NCBI GenBank assembly: GCA_009741485.1
Contig: CM019230.1
Coordinates: 9,292,230 to 9,356,229, forward strand
From: Malurus cyaneus samueli
Taxonomy: Eukaryota; Chordata; Aves; Passeriformes; Maluridae
Length of the DNA stretch: 64,000 nucleotides
Direction of reading: 5' to 3'
The notes under the pieces are model-generated. The model searched no databases, had not been told where the DNA came from, and saw nothing but the letters and a program-made list of their open reading frames with translations. The position numbers and the translations under genes are program-made. Positions within the stretch are counted from its first letter, which is position 1; the number at the start of each line of letters is the position of its first letter. This document shows positions 25,479 through 38,100 of the stretch, piece by piece.

Positions 25479-28400
25479 ACCACAAGAGTGAGAAATTTAA
25501 TTTCACCAGCTGGGAAGTCAAGATCCTCATTTTGACTTCAAGTGGAAACAACTAAAAATACCTTTTTGCTAACATTGCTGCTTTTGCTTGCCCAGTAATG
25601 TGCCTGTTAAGACAGAGTTTAAGGATAGGCAGGTGTCCAGCTCCATTGAGAGCACTGGCTTAGAAGCAAATGCTACAGGTATTTAAATACTGGGATATCT
25701 CTATATGCAAATGAGAAGTTTAATTTTGTTTTAAAATCTTCAACTGTAGAAAGCTGTGTTTGTCAGTGTTCTCATCTTGGGTTCTCAGATTATTTATGCA
25801 GCTGACAGCCCATGTGACCGTTGTGGTGGTTATGCACGTAAACTTGAACTTTGACATTTCATCCTGTTGCAGAGCCTTGGTATGTGCATTCCTTTATCTT
25901 CCCACCATCCCTGCAGTTGCTCTTCATTATTGTCAGTGCCTATTAGTTAGAAAAGTCCATTCCATTTTGTTTGAGCCAATTAACTGGTGGAGAGAACAGC
26001 TCTTTGAGAGTCCCCACTAACTATGTATCACCAGCTATCATCCAGTGATTCATTATATAAACTGGAGCTCTGCTGCACTATTCAAAGAAGCAAATTCTTG
26101 TTTCTCAGTTGATCAACTTACAAAAACTCTCCAGACTTTTGAATATTTCAATCTTTTATGACAAAGAAGAAAAAAGACATTGTGTAGTAAATTAAATAAG
26201 AGCTGTTGTAGTATTTATTGCCACGATTACTTTACATGCATTTTCATGTGTTTAGGATAGTGTCTTTCTAAAAACCAGGGAAGAATACCAGGAGAGGAAA
26301 CAGTCCTTGTGCTGCTTCAATATTGTGACCTGCAGCCTGTCTGAAAGCATAACAAAGACTTGATTGTGCAAGTGCCCAGCTGATCCAACAAGCAATGAAT
26401 GAGTGAGCAATGGTCAACAAGGAGTGGATATCACAGAGGGCAATTCAAAAAGGTTGTAGGGCAATGAAGTGAGAGAGGCATGAAATGAAATAGAACTAGA
26501 GATAAATAAATCATCAACCATTTGGGTGAGTTCTTCTTTCTCCTTTTTTTCTCTTGAAAAGGTCCAGCAGACAAAAAAATGTGACTATAAATGGGTACAT
26601 GATACGTCTTCCAGTATGGAAGAAAATAATCTCATTCTTTCAGTCTAAATGAATGATAATTTAAAATCAGAATCTCATCTAAATATGAATGAGATCTTCA
26701 GAAATCTGCTTGGGTCACATGTCAGGTAGTGCGAGACAAGTCAGTGTTAGGGATTTTCATGTCCATTCAAACATTTGTGTCTACATAAGGTCCAACTAGA
26801 CTTGTCATCAAGAGACAGAAATAAAAGGATGAGAAAATTCGATATGTTAAAAGAGACCTCCTTCAGTTCTTCATGCGAGCACAAGCTTCAACAGTAGGGA
26901 GGATTCCATTTCCTTCAAAGTCTTACACTAGTCATTTTACCCTTGAATGGATTCAACTGGATTTTCAGTCAGAATTCTACATGAGAAAACAGCAGACACA
27001 TAGACAAATTTGTTGCCAAGGTAGCAAAATCCAGATTTGATACTTAGGTACTGCTGCAAGGACTTTTTTCAAAAGCATTTAAAACAAGAGTTTGGATGAC
27101 CATGGCATCTTCTAAAAATATTAAAATTTGTTCTGGCTTGATGGTGTTTCTGAGTAAAAACACTTCCTAATTTGCTAGTTATTACTGTTAGTTTTGTTAG
27201 ATCATTTTAGATCTCATGGCTTGTCACTCTCCTTGGGACTTTTCAAATTAAGATTTTTTTAGCCTCAACAAGGCCTCTTACCACACCTTCAGGCTTTCAT
27301 GTTGTTTCATCTTTGTCACTGCTCTCACAACAATAAATTGGCAGAGTACCATGAATTTGTGCCAATGGATTTTCAGAATTTCTCATCAACTAAATCCAGC
27401 ATCATAATATAGAGAACTTACTCCCAGAAGATCGTGCAAGGAACTGAGGGAGGACTTTGACGAGAACCTAACCTTTCTTTTCCTCAGTCCACTGCTTCAT
27501 CAGGGGAACATCTCTATGATCAGATTTGTTGGCACCTAAATGAGTTTAATCTGACCTAATAAACCCATGGTAGTCAGCACATGCTTTGAACCAAAGAAAA
27601 AAGAAATAAATTAGAGTCTCTTTCAGCAGACGTATTGTTTCTCATCTGCAGAGTTTGTAAAACTGAGAGAGTTTCATTTGAACTTTGGGTGTCTTTTGAG
27701 GAGTTTTCTTGCTTCTGATGTTAAAAGGGAGGGGGGGAAGCTGGGCCCTTTATCCCTACAGATACATCTGCCCTGCAAATACTGCCACAAAGCAGCACAA
27801 AGGATCCTGCTTTGTGGAGCAGCAGAGATCTCATTTCATCATCAGCTCCATTGTTTTTCCTTAAGTAAATATGTAATAATGTCAGAATTTATGGATTAGT
27901 TATACAATCCCTGATCTGCTTTAGTCAGAGTTAGTGCTGTTCCTCCCAGAATGCTGCTGACAGGATCACTGTGCAAACAGTCAGACAGACAGACTGGGTA
28001 TCTACACAGAGCTATTGGCGTTTTTTTCTCTTTCAATGCTGCAATATTTAGTAAGACATCACTCATCTAGTGAGTGATTGAATTTAAGAAGAAATGAAAA
28101 TGCTTGTGTTTTAGTAGCAACTGAGGAAAAACCTCACTGCTGTTTTCCTATAAAAGCTGTCATTGAATTTCAGGAGTGAAATTTGTCTTGTAAAATCTAC
28201 TCCATGGACCAAATCTGCCTCATGGGAGCTTTTCAGCTCTAAAAAAAATCCCTGTCATCAGATCTGAGGTTGATCTGGGATCTGAAAAGACCTTCTATTG
28301 AAAATTAAGTGTGAAATTTGAGAATTATTAAGTTGAATTATTTACTTGTTACTTCATCATGTCTGCAAAAATACTCTCTCCCCTTCTGTAACCTAGCAAT

Positions 28401-31400
28401 GAATACACAGGGCACAATTATTTTTTCATGATTTGTAGGAGAGTTGCATTAAAATGCTCATCAGTGCCTATTTCTTGACAGGCATGTAGCAAGCAACACT
28501 GCAAATGTTTGTTTATCCTGGCAGAGGCTGGATTTGTTTAGTGTAACTTGCACCAGTTTTGTCCAAATTCTGAAGTAGAAGGAAAATATATTCTTGTTTT
28601 CAGATCAGTGTTACAAATATTCTCTTTAGCTTTGTTTGTATTATGAGAAGTGACTGCTAATGGATTTGGACCTGTGTCCTCTGCTGTCATATTCTCCCTC
28701 CAAGTACTGGAAATTGCTGAATACATTTGAAGAACTGTTTGCACAGGTTGAGCCTACAGGTTGCAGAATATAGGCAGCCTGGAAGAGCTGGAGAAAATGA
28801 AAAATTAAGCCGGCCAAGAGATATGCATCAAGATAAATATCAGCTTTGCCAGTGGCATAAATTATGTTTTCTAAAACAGGAAATTAATGTTTATTAAGTG
28901 GTAGAAAAAAACAACTGGTCCTCTTGAAAAGTCCTCAGACTAAATGCTGTTTTCTGAGTACTTCTTGGCAGACATTTTAAATACCTAGGTTATTGTGAAA
29001 TGAAAAGAAAACACTAATTCTTGTGGATGAAATGGACTGAACTATCCCCAAAACAACAATATGCTGAATATGCTGAGGCGTCTTCAGAGGTTTTCGGTTT
29101 TGACTTCAGCTTTATCCAGACTCAAACATGCAAGCAGAAGTTATTGCCTGCACCCCAGAGGGGTCTCTGGGCTTAGGCACTAAATCCTCTGCCGGGGTCC
29201 CCAGACCCTGAGACAGCCTTGCTGTGCGGGATGGGAATGAGCTGTGCTTCTTAGCCATCTTTTGTTCTCTGTGTTACCTTTTTGATCCTCTCAATAGGCT
29301 GCTTGGGTCCAGACATCATTCCCTTCATTGCTTTCGAGTTTGATGTGCAAAGAGTAAAATGCAAATTCCTGTCTCCACAGGCTGAGTTGCTTAACAGTTC
29401 AAGGTGTTGGGAGCAGGGGAAATGGTGAGAGAAAAGCACCAAAACCATTGCTATCATGGTGCTGCAGCCAAGCTGTGTGGTTTGGGAGACTCGTCCTTTA
29501 TGTCACAAAGCTTGGTTTTAGCACTATCACAAAGTGTAGCTTTAATCTTTATTCCATGTTAGACCTCTTGGCCCTATGCTTCACTCAGCCTCCCCAGTCA
29601 ACATGTATTTTACCTGGCTGAGATGTTTAAATTAAGAGTAGTGTAGTCAGGAGTGCAGTCCCACTCTTGCAGCCAGCTTGGAGAGGCCGGGATGGCATGG
29701 GCCAGCCTGAGTTACCCCATCTTGCAGAGGGGCTTTGCCCTGGGAACAGGGCAGGACAGCACACCTGACCTCCCTGCTTAAAGGCTGGTACTAGTCTGGT
29801 GTCTTACCCTGCTTCATGCCTTGGAGATGGAAAGAAAGACCTTGAGGAGAAAGGGAAATTTATTATTTTTAAAAAAAATAAAAGTTACACATTGTCCACA
29901 CTACTGATTTGCCTCAATTGTTGAAACGTTCTTGGGAAATGAACCTCCCTGGCTGCAGAGGTTCATCCCTGTTTGCACAGTCCCTTTGCAGGGAGAGCCA
30001 ATAGGTGTAACTCTAGGTACACCTACTGGTTTGGCCACATCACAAGTCTGGGCATCTCCACTTTTTCTTTTTTTTTTTTTTTTTCATTTATTTTGCCACT
30101 GTGTTTTATATTTAGCCTGTCCAAATAATGATTTTTTTTTTATTCCCAAAGATTTTCTGTTTATCTGACAATTAAGTATCTGACACTAATTAGGTGTCTA
30201 AGAATAAAGGTACCTTAGTCTCACTTTTGTGCTTACAGCAAAATCCATTGATTTGGGTGGGAGCTGGTTGGGATCCCAATGCAAACATCCAGAGGCGGAA
30301 GCTGGATTGTGCGTGCAGCGAAAGCTGCCAGTTCAGTGGGAGCTGTTTGTGTCAGAGCTGCCTGTGTGTTCAAGGCAGAGGGGCAGCTCTGCTCCCCGCC
30401 CCCTCTTCCAAACCTTCTCTAATACGGCCTCACTCTTTAAAATGCTCTCTTTAAATTAACAGAGTTCCATCAGAAATACTGCTGTCCTGTAGCTGGATTT
30501 CAGGTATGCCCTAACACCAGCTTCCTTTGGTGTTCCTTCCTTCCTTCCTTATTTTTCTTTAAATGTCTTTCAGTTGCATTCCAAAGGCCAAAACTTTTCC
30601 CTTTAAAACAAAAGCGAGAAAAGCAAGATGGGAGTAGTAGTGGTTTAGGCGTAGCAGGAATTGAGCTCGGATATTAGTACTAAAGAGGCATGCAGGAATA
30701 AGCAGCAGGGTGTAATTATGGATGAGTGTATTTTCTTCACTAATTTTAATTTCATGAGAGCAAGTAACACAGTCCCCACCTCACCACACACAAAGGTTTC
30801 CCACTGTCCATTCAGCTGCTGAACCTCTCCCTGTTTTGTTACTCTGCTCACTCCTGTCTGTCCACTGGATTTACCTTACAAATTCTATTTATTTCCTATT
30901 GCTCCTGTATTCATTGTCTATTGTCCTCTCTGTGACTTGTTTGAATTCTTAGACCACTTTCTTTCCCTCCTGCTTTGCCATGCATGCTATTTAGCTATGG
31001 CTTTGCCTTTCCAGAAAACACCCTGCTTCTCCTCCTTCCCCCTCCTCTTTTAAAGTTTCAGATTTCCCTTGCTGGCAGGCAGCGAGGGGCTGCACACCAG
31101 GCACCAGCCCTTGGGTCTGCTGTGTAACCACAGGACCTGATTCACCTCCTGCAAACTGAGTAGCGTGACAATAAATCAGCTGAGGGGCTGCTTGAAAATT
31201 GCAAAACACAGGGGCACACAGTGATATCATCACATGGCTGGGCAGTGACCAGTGCCACTCTCGAAGAATTTTTACAGTTCTCCCATATATATTCCCTTGA
31301 GGACAAGGCTGAGTGAGACCTTTCAACAGATTAGCTTTGCAACACTGTTTAAAGCCGTTCTGAATGTTCAGCTGAGATGTGCTTAACCCCAAATCCAGTC

Positions 31401-31445
31401 TCTGAAGGTGTCCTTCCTGTGCCTTTCAGATGGGTCCCACTTGGC

Positions 31446-31472
31446 GGGGGGGGGGGGGGGGGGGGGGGGGGG
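31446..31472. repeat. Poly-G run (27 G)
   Basis: An uninterrupted run of 27 G on the plus strand in intergenic DNA. It gives a poly-Pro stretch in a minus-strand frame that is not a real protein. Confidence 0.95.
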
Positions 31473-32494
31473 TTGTCCCTAATAATGTTTTGAAGAAAAT
31501 TTGAATCCAGACCTGAGCTCGAGCCCTCTGTAATCACTACTTGATTTAGCTTTCCCAAATCTGCACATTTGAGTACTGAAGAAAATTAGTCATCTCTCTT
31601 CAATAGTTTCTCCTCCTGCAGCCTCCTGCTCTTTAAAATCCTTAAAAGTCCTTTAAAATAGCTGTTGTTTGTGCCTGGTTTGGTAGCCATGACAAGCAAA
31701 TATTTAAAGTTAATTTAGAATGAAGTGTCTGAAGTGACTGTGTAGAGTCTCATCTTTGAGTTGCTCCTTGAGGAAAGCAGTAGAGCTTTATTGGGGTTCA
31801 AGTGTTTGAGAGTATGGAGCTTTTTCCAGAACCTGTATCTCCAGTCCTGCCACATTAGGTCAGAGTAGTTACATAGTGACTTCTGTTTTCAGAGGAGTGT
31901 GAAGCCTTTGCTGCAGAAGATTTATGTTTCCATTTGACATTATACAATATTTTCCTCCCAGATTTCAGTGAAGTTCTGCTCTTTCTGAATTGTAAATGCA
32001 AAAAAAAATTACTGTTCAGAATGTTCTCTCTTGAAAAGATGTTTGCTTTTCACAGCTCAAACAGAAAACAGCTCAGTGCATCCAAAAGCTGCCTCACCCT
32101 TTGAGCGTGTTCCCAGATCTCAGCCAAGAGCACTACTATGGAATAGCTGTGAGTAGCCGGAAGAGCATTGTGGGGATTGAGATGCAAATGAGCAAACCAA
32201 GCAGCCCCCTTCGCTGCAGAGGTTCCCTATCTCCTGCTGCCCCTCACTTTTGAACTGGGGGAGGCTTAACTTGGGCATTGCTCTGCAGCCACGATCCCTG
32301 GCTCTGCACCCACAGTCCTTGGCTCTGCAGCCACAAGCCTGGGCTTTGCTCACTTGTAAGGCTCATCAGCTTGGGTAGAATGAAAACTGTGTCAGCATCA
32401 GGAAGGCATGGAGGACAGGAGAGGCTTTCGAAGTGCCCATATTGCCATTATTTTTCTGGTCCAGAGAACTAAATGCCCCTACTTTGAGTTAAAA

Positions 32495-32507
32495 GGGGGG
32501 GGGGGGG
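32495..32507. repeat. Poly-G run (13 G)
   Basis: Thirteen consecutive G followed by AGGG, about 1 kb from the longer G run. A simple repeat. Confidence 0.9.
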
Positions 32508-33879
32508 AGGGATAAAAGCCAGAGGTCATAGCCACTGCAAATAGCACACTCTGTTCCCTATCTTAAAAGTTCAGTTTTCAGGCAGTTTCAAAAGTTTCAG
32601 AGTGTAATGTGACCTGCCTGGGCACTTGTTTGTTTTATCAAATGCAGCAAGTTCGAATATTGCAAAGGAAATCAGATATAGTAGGCTGGGGGGCATGCAG
32701 AGAGTTGCACATATAAACACTCTGAGGAATAAAGCAATATGGTGTTTTCTGTATGCTTTTCTTTCCAGTATGAGGGAGGGAAGCAAAACATTCTAACAGA
32801 ACCTCCTTCTAAAGAAATAATCAAGGCACTGAGCTCTAAAGCCTTGTGTCACTGCACATGACTGGGAGAATAAGGCATTTTGCATTGTTGCATGTTGTCA
32901 ACACTTTGCTCAGTGTTGTCCCTTCGTGCTAATTACATGTTTACATGCATTGCATCACTGGGCAGAATTACTGTAATTATGTAAATACTTCATCATCAAC
33001 AGAACAGTACCTGTAATTTACCAAACAAAAATGACATGAAAAGCTAAACCCACAAATGGAAGGGATGTGCTGCAAAGGACTTAATCCTCTTTGCAGGAGC
33101 GGGCAGGAAGCTTTCAGAGCTGGAATATCCTGCTTTAGTCATCGGATGCTCTGAGACAGCACCAGGGCACTTGACAAGGTGTTTTAACAGGTACTAAGGA
33201 GGCTAACACACCAAACTGAACAGGGTGTAAATGTTTAATGCTCATCCATGAGCTCTCACCTGGAAAAATCTGAGCAGTGCCCATAAGAAGGCTGCATGAT
33301 AGACTCTTGAAAGAACAGGAGACTAAAAAACTAGGTGATCTGGAAATATTTTAACCTCTCTCCTATCTATGGATGTACAGTATCAATCTCAACCCCCTTG
33401 TTGCTTCTTTGAAAGAAGTATGTGGCGCCTGGCATATCAGAGCAGTCTGTATGCAGCTGGATCCTTTTCCTCCAACCCCCATCCATGTTTTTTTCTCCCG
33501 TTTATCTTGGCCCGGGTAGTTTGGGCTCTAGGCTGATTCACCCCCTGCACTTCCCGCACGTCCTGGAAGGTCTCAAGGGCCTCTGTCAGTAAGGGTTAAG
33601 TATCCAAAGTCAACAGCAGAATAAACCGGGACATTAAACAAGACAAGGAGTTATCCCGAGTGGTCATTAAGTGGTGAAGAGTAATACAAATAAGATCGAG
33701 TCCCAAGTGCTTCCTGGTAAGTGGAGACACAAGAAAGCTTTCAGCAAAATCGTCAGCCTGCATCCACCAGGAGCCGCGGCTCGGTGGAGATCCTGTTGCA
33801 GAGTCACCTGCTGCAGAGGTGCAGTGCGGACAGCCAGGGCTGCACCCTGAGGGACGGGCTGCGAGTCACTGCGGGCTGA

Positions 33880-35180
33880 ATGGAACTGCCGCCCGAATGG
33901 AACCCTTCGCTCCCGCCCGCCACCACCTCTTCCCCACACAGGGCAGGTGGAGGGCCCAGGCAGGGCAGAGGCGGAGCGGCCTCTCAGCCCGGGTCAGGGC
34001 ATCTGCCAAAGGGGCGAGAAACAGCGCTGGAACCCGGGCCGAGCCGTACTTGGTGCCGGCAGCGGTTCCCAATCCGGCGCCGCGTTTTGCCGGCGCAGCA
34101 AGTGCCGGCTTTGTCGGGGGAGGAGCGGCGGGAGGGGGAAGGGGGAGGAGGAGCCGGCGCTTGGCCGGGCCGCTCCCGCCCCTCAGCTGGGAGCCCGCAG
34201 CCAGCGGATGCGAGCTGCAGAGCTGAGCGGCGCCGCGCTGAGCCGAGCCGGGATGCGGGAGCCGGGCATGGGGTAGCCGCGCCGCCCTGCCCTGCCGCTT
34301 CCCACCATGTAGGCGAGTCCCGGGCGCCGCGCACATCGCTCCCGCCGCCTGCACCGCGTTCGCACCGGGCCGGGGGACCAGCGGAGCGCCCCGGTCGCCG
34401 GGCTCCTGCCGCTGCTCCTGGGGCTGCGGCTGCTGCTGGGCGGCGGCGCCGCGGCTCAGTACTCCAGCGACCTGTGCAACTGGAAGGGGAGGTGAGGCGA
34501 CATCCTGCTCGGGCAGGGGGGAACAGGGATTGCCACGTCCATCGCCGTCCCACCGAGGGAAGAAGTTGATGCCGAGCACAAAAGGGAGGAGACCTTCCCG
34601 CTGCGGTGCCCGGCCGGGGCTCGGGGAACGGGACGGCAGACGGCGGAGAGCCGGGGCTGGGTGCGGATCTGCCTCCCACCCTCCCCGCGGGCTCGCCGCG
34701 AAGAGACGCTGGGCAGCGGCCCCCGAGCAGGGAGGGATGGAGGGGCCGGGGCGAGCCGGGCTCCCGTCGGCGGGATTGAGCGGCCGGGGCGGGCTGGGCT
34801 CCCCTCGGCGCTGTTCGCGGGGCTGGGAGGGGGAGGGCGGTGCCGAGTCCGCCGTGGAGAAGTTTCTCCCCGCGACCATCTTCCTCGCGGCCCCAGCGCT
34901 CGGCGGAGGCGGCGGCCGCGCCCGGGGAAGCAGCGACACAGCCCCGTGTCTGCTCTCCCGGCTCACTAGCACCGGCCCCGGGATGCGCTGCACCTGTGGA
35001 GCGCTCCCGCCGCAGCCGGCACGTCCTTCCCTTCCCTGCGGCTCTTGCTGGCTCCTGACCCCTCTCTTCCCTTCCCTCCCCTGCGCTCCCCCTCCGTGCG
35101 CGTCTCGCACTTCGCGCTCAGCCGCGCTCAGCCCCGGGGGTCACTCCCTGCTCCGGGCATTCGTCCCGCGGAGATGATGG
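33880..35180 (+). promoter_or_regulatory. METRNL: CpG island / promoter region of METRNL
   Basis: About 1.3 kb of very GC- and CpG-rich DNA centred on METRNL exon 1. It has a GC-box-type CTCCCGCCCC at 34173-34182, about 125 bp upstream of the candidate ATG at 34307, and purine-rich GGGAGGGGGAAGGGGGAGGA just upstream. No TATA box was seen. Long reading frames in all frames here (for example 33866-35110 minus, 414 codons) reflect the lack of AT-rich stop codons. Confidence 0.8.
34307..34491 (+). CDS. METRNL: METRNL coding exon 1 (signal peptide; start codon uncertain)
   Basis: The frame ending AQYSSDLCNWKG at donor AG|GTGAGG (34492) is open back to 34313, 47 codons upstream of the final Ala. 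It encodes a basic stretch followed by a classic hydrophobic core, VAGLLPLLLGLRLLLGGG, then AAA|QYSS as a plausible signal-peptidase site. An ATG in Kozak-like context (CCACCATG, 34307) lies in this frame where the human start would align, but the next codon is TAG (34310-34312). No other in-frame ATG follows before the mature protein. A sequence error, a nonsense change, a non-AUG start (for example CTG at 34349) or an upstream exon are all possible. Confidence 0.8.
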
Positions 35181-38100
35181 TGATGAGCTCTGCGAGCAGG
35201 GCTTGGCACAGCGGCCGCACTCCTGATTTATTCTAATTGCACTGGTTGAGAAACCTCTCCAGTTCTCAAGTGTTTATCTCCCAAATTATCTTTCCTTTAA
35301 TGGCTTGTAATATGCTTAACGCGTGTGGTTGGGTCTATGACCTTCTTCTCTACAGGTTTAGAAAAGCAACTCTGCTCAACTAGCAAATGTTGCTGGGTCA
35401 GACTTACTTGGAGAGTAAAGTGGTTCAACTCTAATAACTCTTCAGATCTGACTTTCTTTAACATAAAAGTTCGGCCAATCTGTATCAATGGGCTGTTTTG
35501 GAGTAAAGAGATTTTAAAGCGGGGAAACAATTGGATTGACTTCAACAATATGATTTCTTATCTGTTACTATTTGAAACATGTTAATTGGGATTTACTTTT
35601 TTTCCCTGAGTTTTCTTGATAATTGACGCATAGTTAATAGCAGCCAATCTGCTTGAAGATGAGTCTGTTTGCTAGGGATCAAACCTCTGGCAAACTCCTA
35701 ATTGGTCCTTTTTCTTTACAAAAAAACAAAACAAAACAAAAAGCCCAAAAACCCTCCCAAAACAAACAAACAAACAAAACCAACAAAAAAACTGCACCAA
35801 CAACAAAACCCCTGAAAATGCTGTACCTGCTTTCATTCCAAAGCATACCAGTCGCAGTACTTACCTGGACCTTACCACCTGTTACTCCAGCAAGTATTTT
35901 AAAAGAATGGTGACAAACCCTTGTAATTTTGTCCAGTTTGGCTCTTATTTTTGTCCTATTTTCCTAGAGCAAGCAGCCTAAGGAAACCCTCATGTCACCT
36001 GAGCAGGGTTGGAATAAGAAGTGCCTTGAGTATCAGCTAAGGGAGTGATGCTTGGGGTGGGGGCAAGTGAAATCTTGTAACTGAGTTTGGGATGACAGCT
36101 TGTTTTTACTCACTTGGTGTTGTTCTGTTGAGCTGAAGTGGTGACAGCTTTGTGATGATGCTGTTGGACATGCAGGGAATGAAGAGCATGGTTTAGTCTG
36201 GGTGGTTTCACTTGTGCAAGAGAGTTTAGGAGTCCAGGTGGATTGGAGTGCTGGGAGGGGATAAAGCAACCTTAGGCCTTACTGGTGTCAAACAGGTGTT
36301 GTCAAAATGCTGGCAGTCTTATGGCCATTTGATATAATCTGATTTGTCCCAAAAGCGCGGGCAGTTAAAAAGGAAAGAAAGTAATTTGATTAATCATTAA
36401 ATATCATTAATTAAACATTTCAGTGTGGATACTTAAAGCTATATGGGTTAGAAATAACTTTTTTTTCTCTATGTAGAATATAATGTTCTGAAGTCGTGTG
36501 ATGATTTTGACCTTGACTGTTAGGAAAAGTTATAAACTTGAATGCTAGACATAGTCTTTCTTCCCCTCAATGAAGTCATAGGTTGGCTTGTGCTGGTGGA
36601 TTTGAGAGTCATGTCATCTTCTTTAGTAAAACTGAAGGTGTTTTCTCATCTTTATATACACATGTATATATATTATAAGCAACAATCAGAATATTCCAGA
36701 TATGTTTTTTTTTTCCTACTAACTTGTGTGGAAGTGATGAGCTTATGCCCCTGAGTAGGATGAAGTGCTTCAATAGGATTCCTCTAGATAACCCTCATGC
36801 TTCCAGGGAAATCTGATGCAATGCATGGCTTGACACCTGCAATTTAAGAGCAGAATGCATAAATAACTGAAGTAGGGTTGCTCCCTACTTGCTCCTTTTT
36901 TCTTTAAAGAGCACCTGTTCCATGTTGAAGCATAAAGCTCACTGCAGAGACATTGTGACAGGTTTTTCTGAGCACATAAGGGGATGGCTGAAGCCAGAAA
37001 GGGAGAAGAGGAAGGAGACAAATGCAGTGATTCAGGATGTCCTCATGGATTGGTATGAGGAAGTACTTGTAAAAGTAGCTTGTTACAGAAGTAAATCCCA
37101 ATAAACAGCACACATTTAAAATGGATGATGGATGGCTCATCTATCATTGCAACCATGAAACACCTGCCCTATGTCCTTGCCATATAATCAAAAAACCAAA
37201 ACTAAACTCAAATGACTTTGGGAGAATAAAAGGGCTCCCAGATCTCCATTACTGTGCATGTGGACATGGTGCATCTGATGACTGGCTAGTAAGACCTAAA
37301 TCTGGCACTAAACAGTCTCTCGGTGTGATGACAAGTCGTTCTGACTGAAAGCAAAGCGACAGGTTTTACTGGATTATGGTGGTTGCTGTTAAGTAATGTG
37401 AACATGTATTTTGAAATCTGCTTAACTTTTGAGTCATCCTTTATTATAAGGCTTAATGTGTGCACGTACTTGTGCTTGATGTATCTGTCTAATGGCATCA
37501 CTCTTGCCTGTGGGATATAATTGGCTTTCAGAAGATAATTTCAGAGTCCACCCTGTTTTTCATTTGAACAGTGTGAATGTTTGAACAAAATTATTGTTAA
37601 GGCTGTTTTTTTTTCCTCTGGCAGAAATTCATTGCCTCAGTGTTGTTGGGATCACTTGCAACAGAAGTTTCACTACAAGAGTCCAGAGTTTTGCCCCTGG
37701 TGTCTTCCTTCTGTTCAAGCACTCGGGCTGGAATGTGCCAGTATAAGCCCTCTGCAGCTTGTTTTGATGTCTTGAGCAGGGACAAGTGATGTGTGAGGGT
37801 AACTTTCTGCCTCTTTGCTGAGGGATAACCTTTACACTGCTTAATTTCATTTATTCACAGCTTGCACATAAACAGACTTCTGTGTTTTCTGTTGAGTGGC
37901 ATTATGTGTGTGCTGTGGTGAAAACTGATTTTGTGGACCAGATGTGGATTTACATCAACTTGAAGTATCCCTTTGCAAGTAAAGTTTCCTGAATGTGTTA
38001 AGTACTACTGAATTTGAGGGCAAGAGACTAAAGGTTAAAAACTTGTCCCTCTTTTCTCCTCATCTGTGTTCTTGATGTGGCTTTCGAGATTCTTCAAAAG

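Larger units (their letters stand above)
19990..33880. other. Intergenic region between divergent B3GNTL1 and METRNL
   Basis: About 13.9 kb between the two CpG islands. It contains a CR1 fragment, a poly-T block, a 52-bp tandem duplication, two long G runs and several short T-rich tracts. Reading frames here are short, lack recognisable domains and have no splice-consistent partners. I see no gene, but enhancers or non-coding RNAs cannot be excluded from sequence alone. Confidence 0.7.

Noticed and set aside
29850..30150. T-rich stretches and A-tracts as retroposon tails
   Set aside because: No associated retroposon body or target-site duplication could be recognised, so they are left as background simple sequence.
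31349..31558. Poly-proline minus-strand frame
   Set aside because: The proline run is just the translation of the 27-base G tract.
33866..35110. 414-codon minus-strand open frame over the METRNL CpG island, and several overlapping plus-strand frames
   Set aside because: In DNA this GC-rich, stop codons are rare and all frames stay open. The real frame here is the METRNL exon 1 frame, fixed by homology and splice phase.
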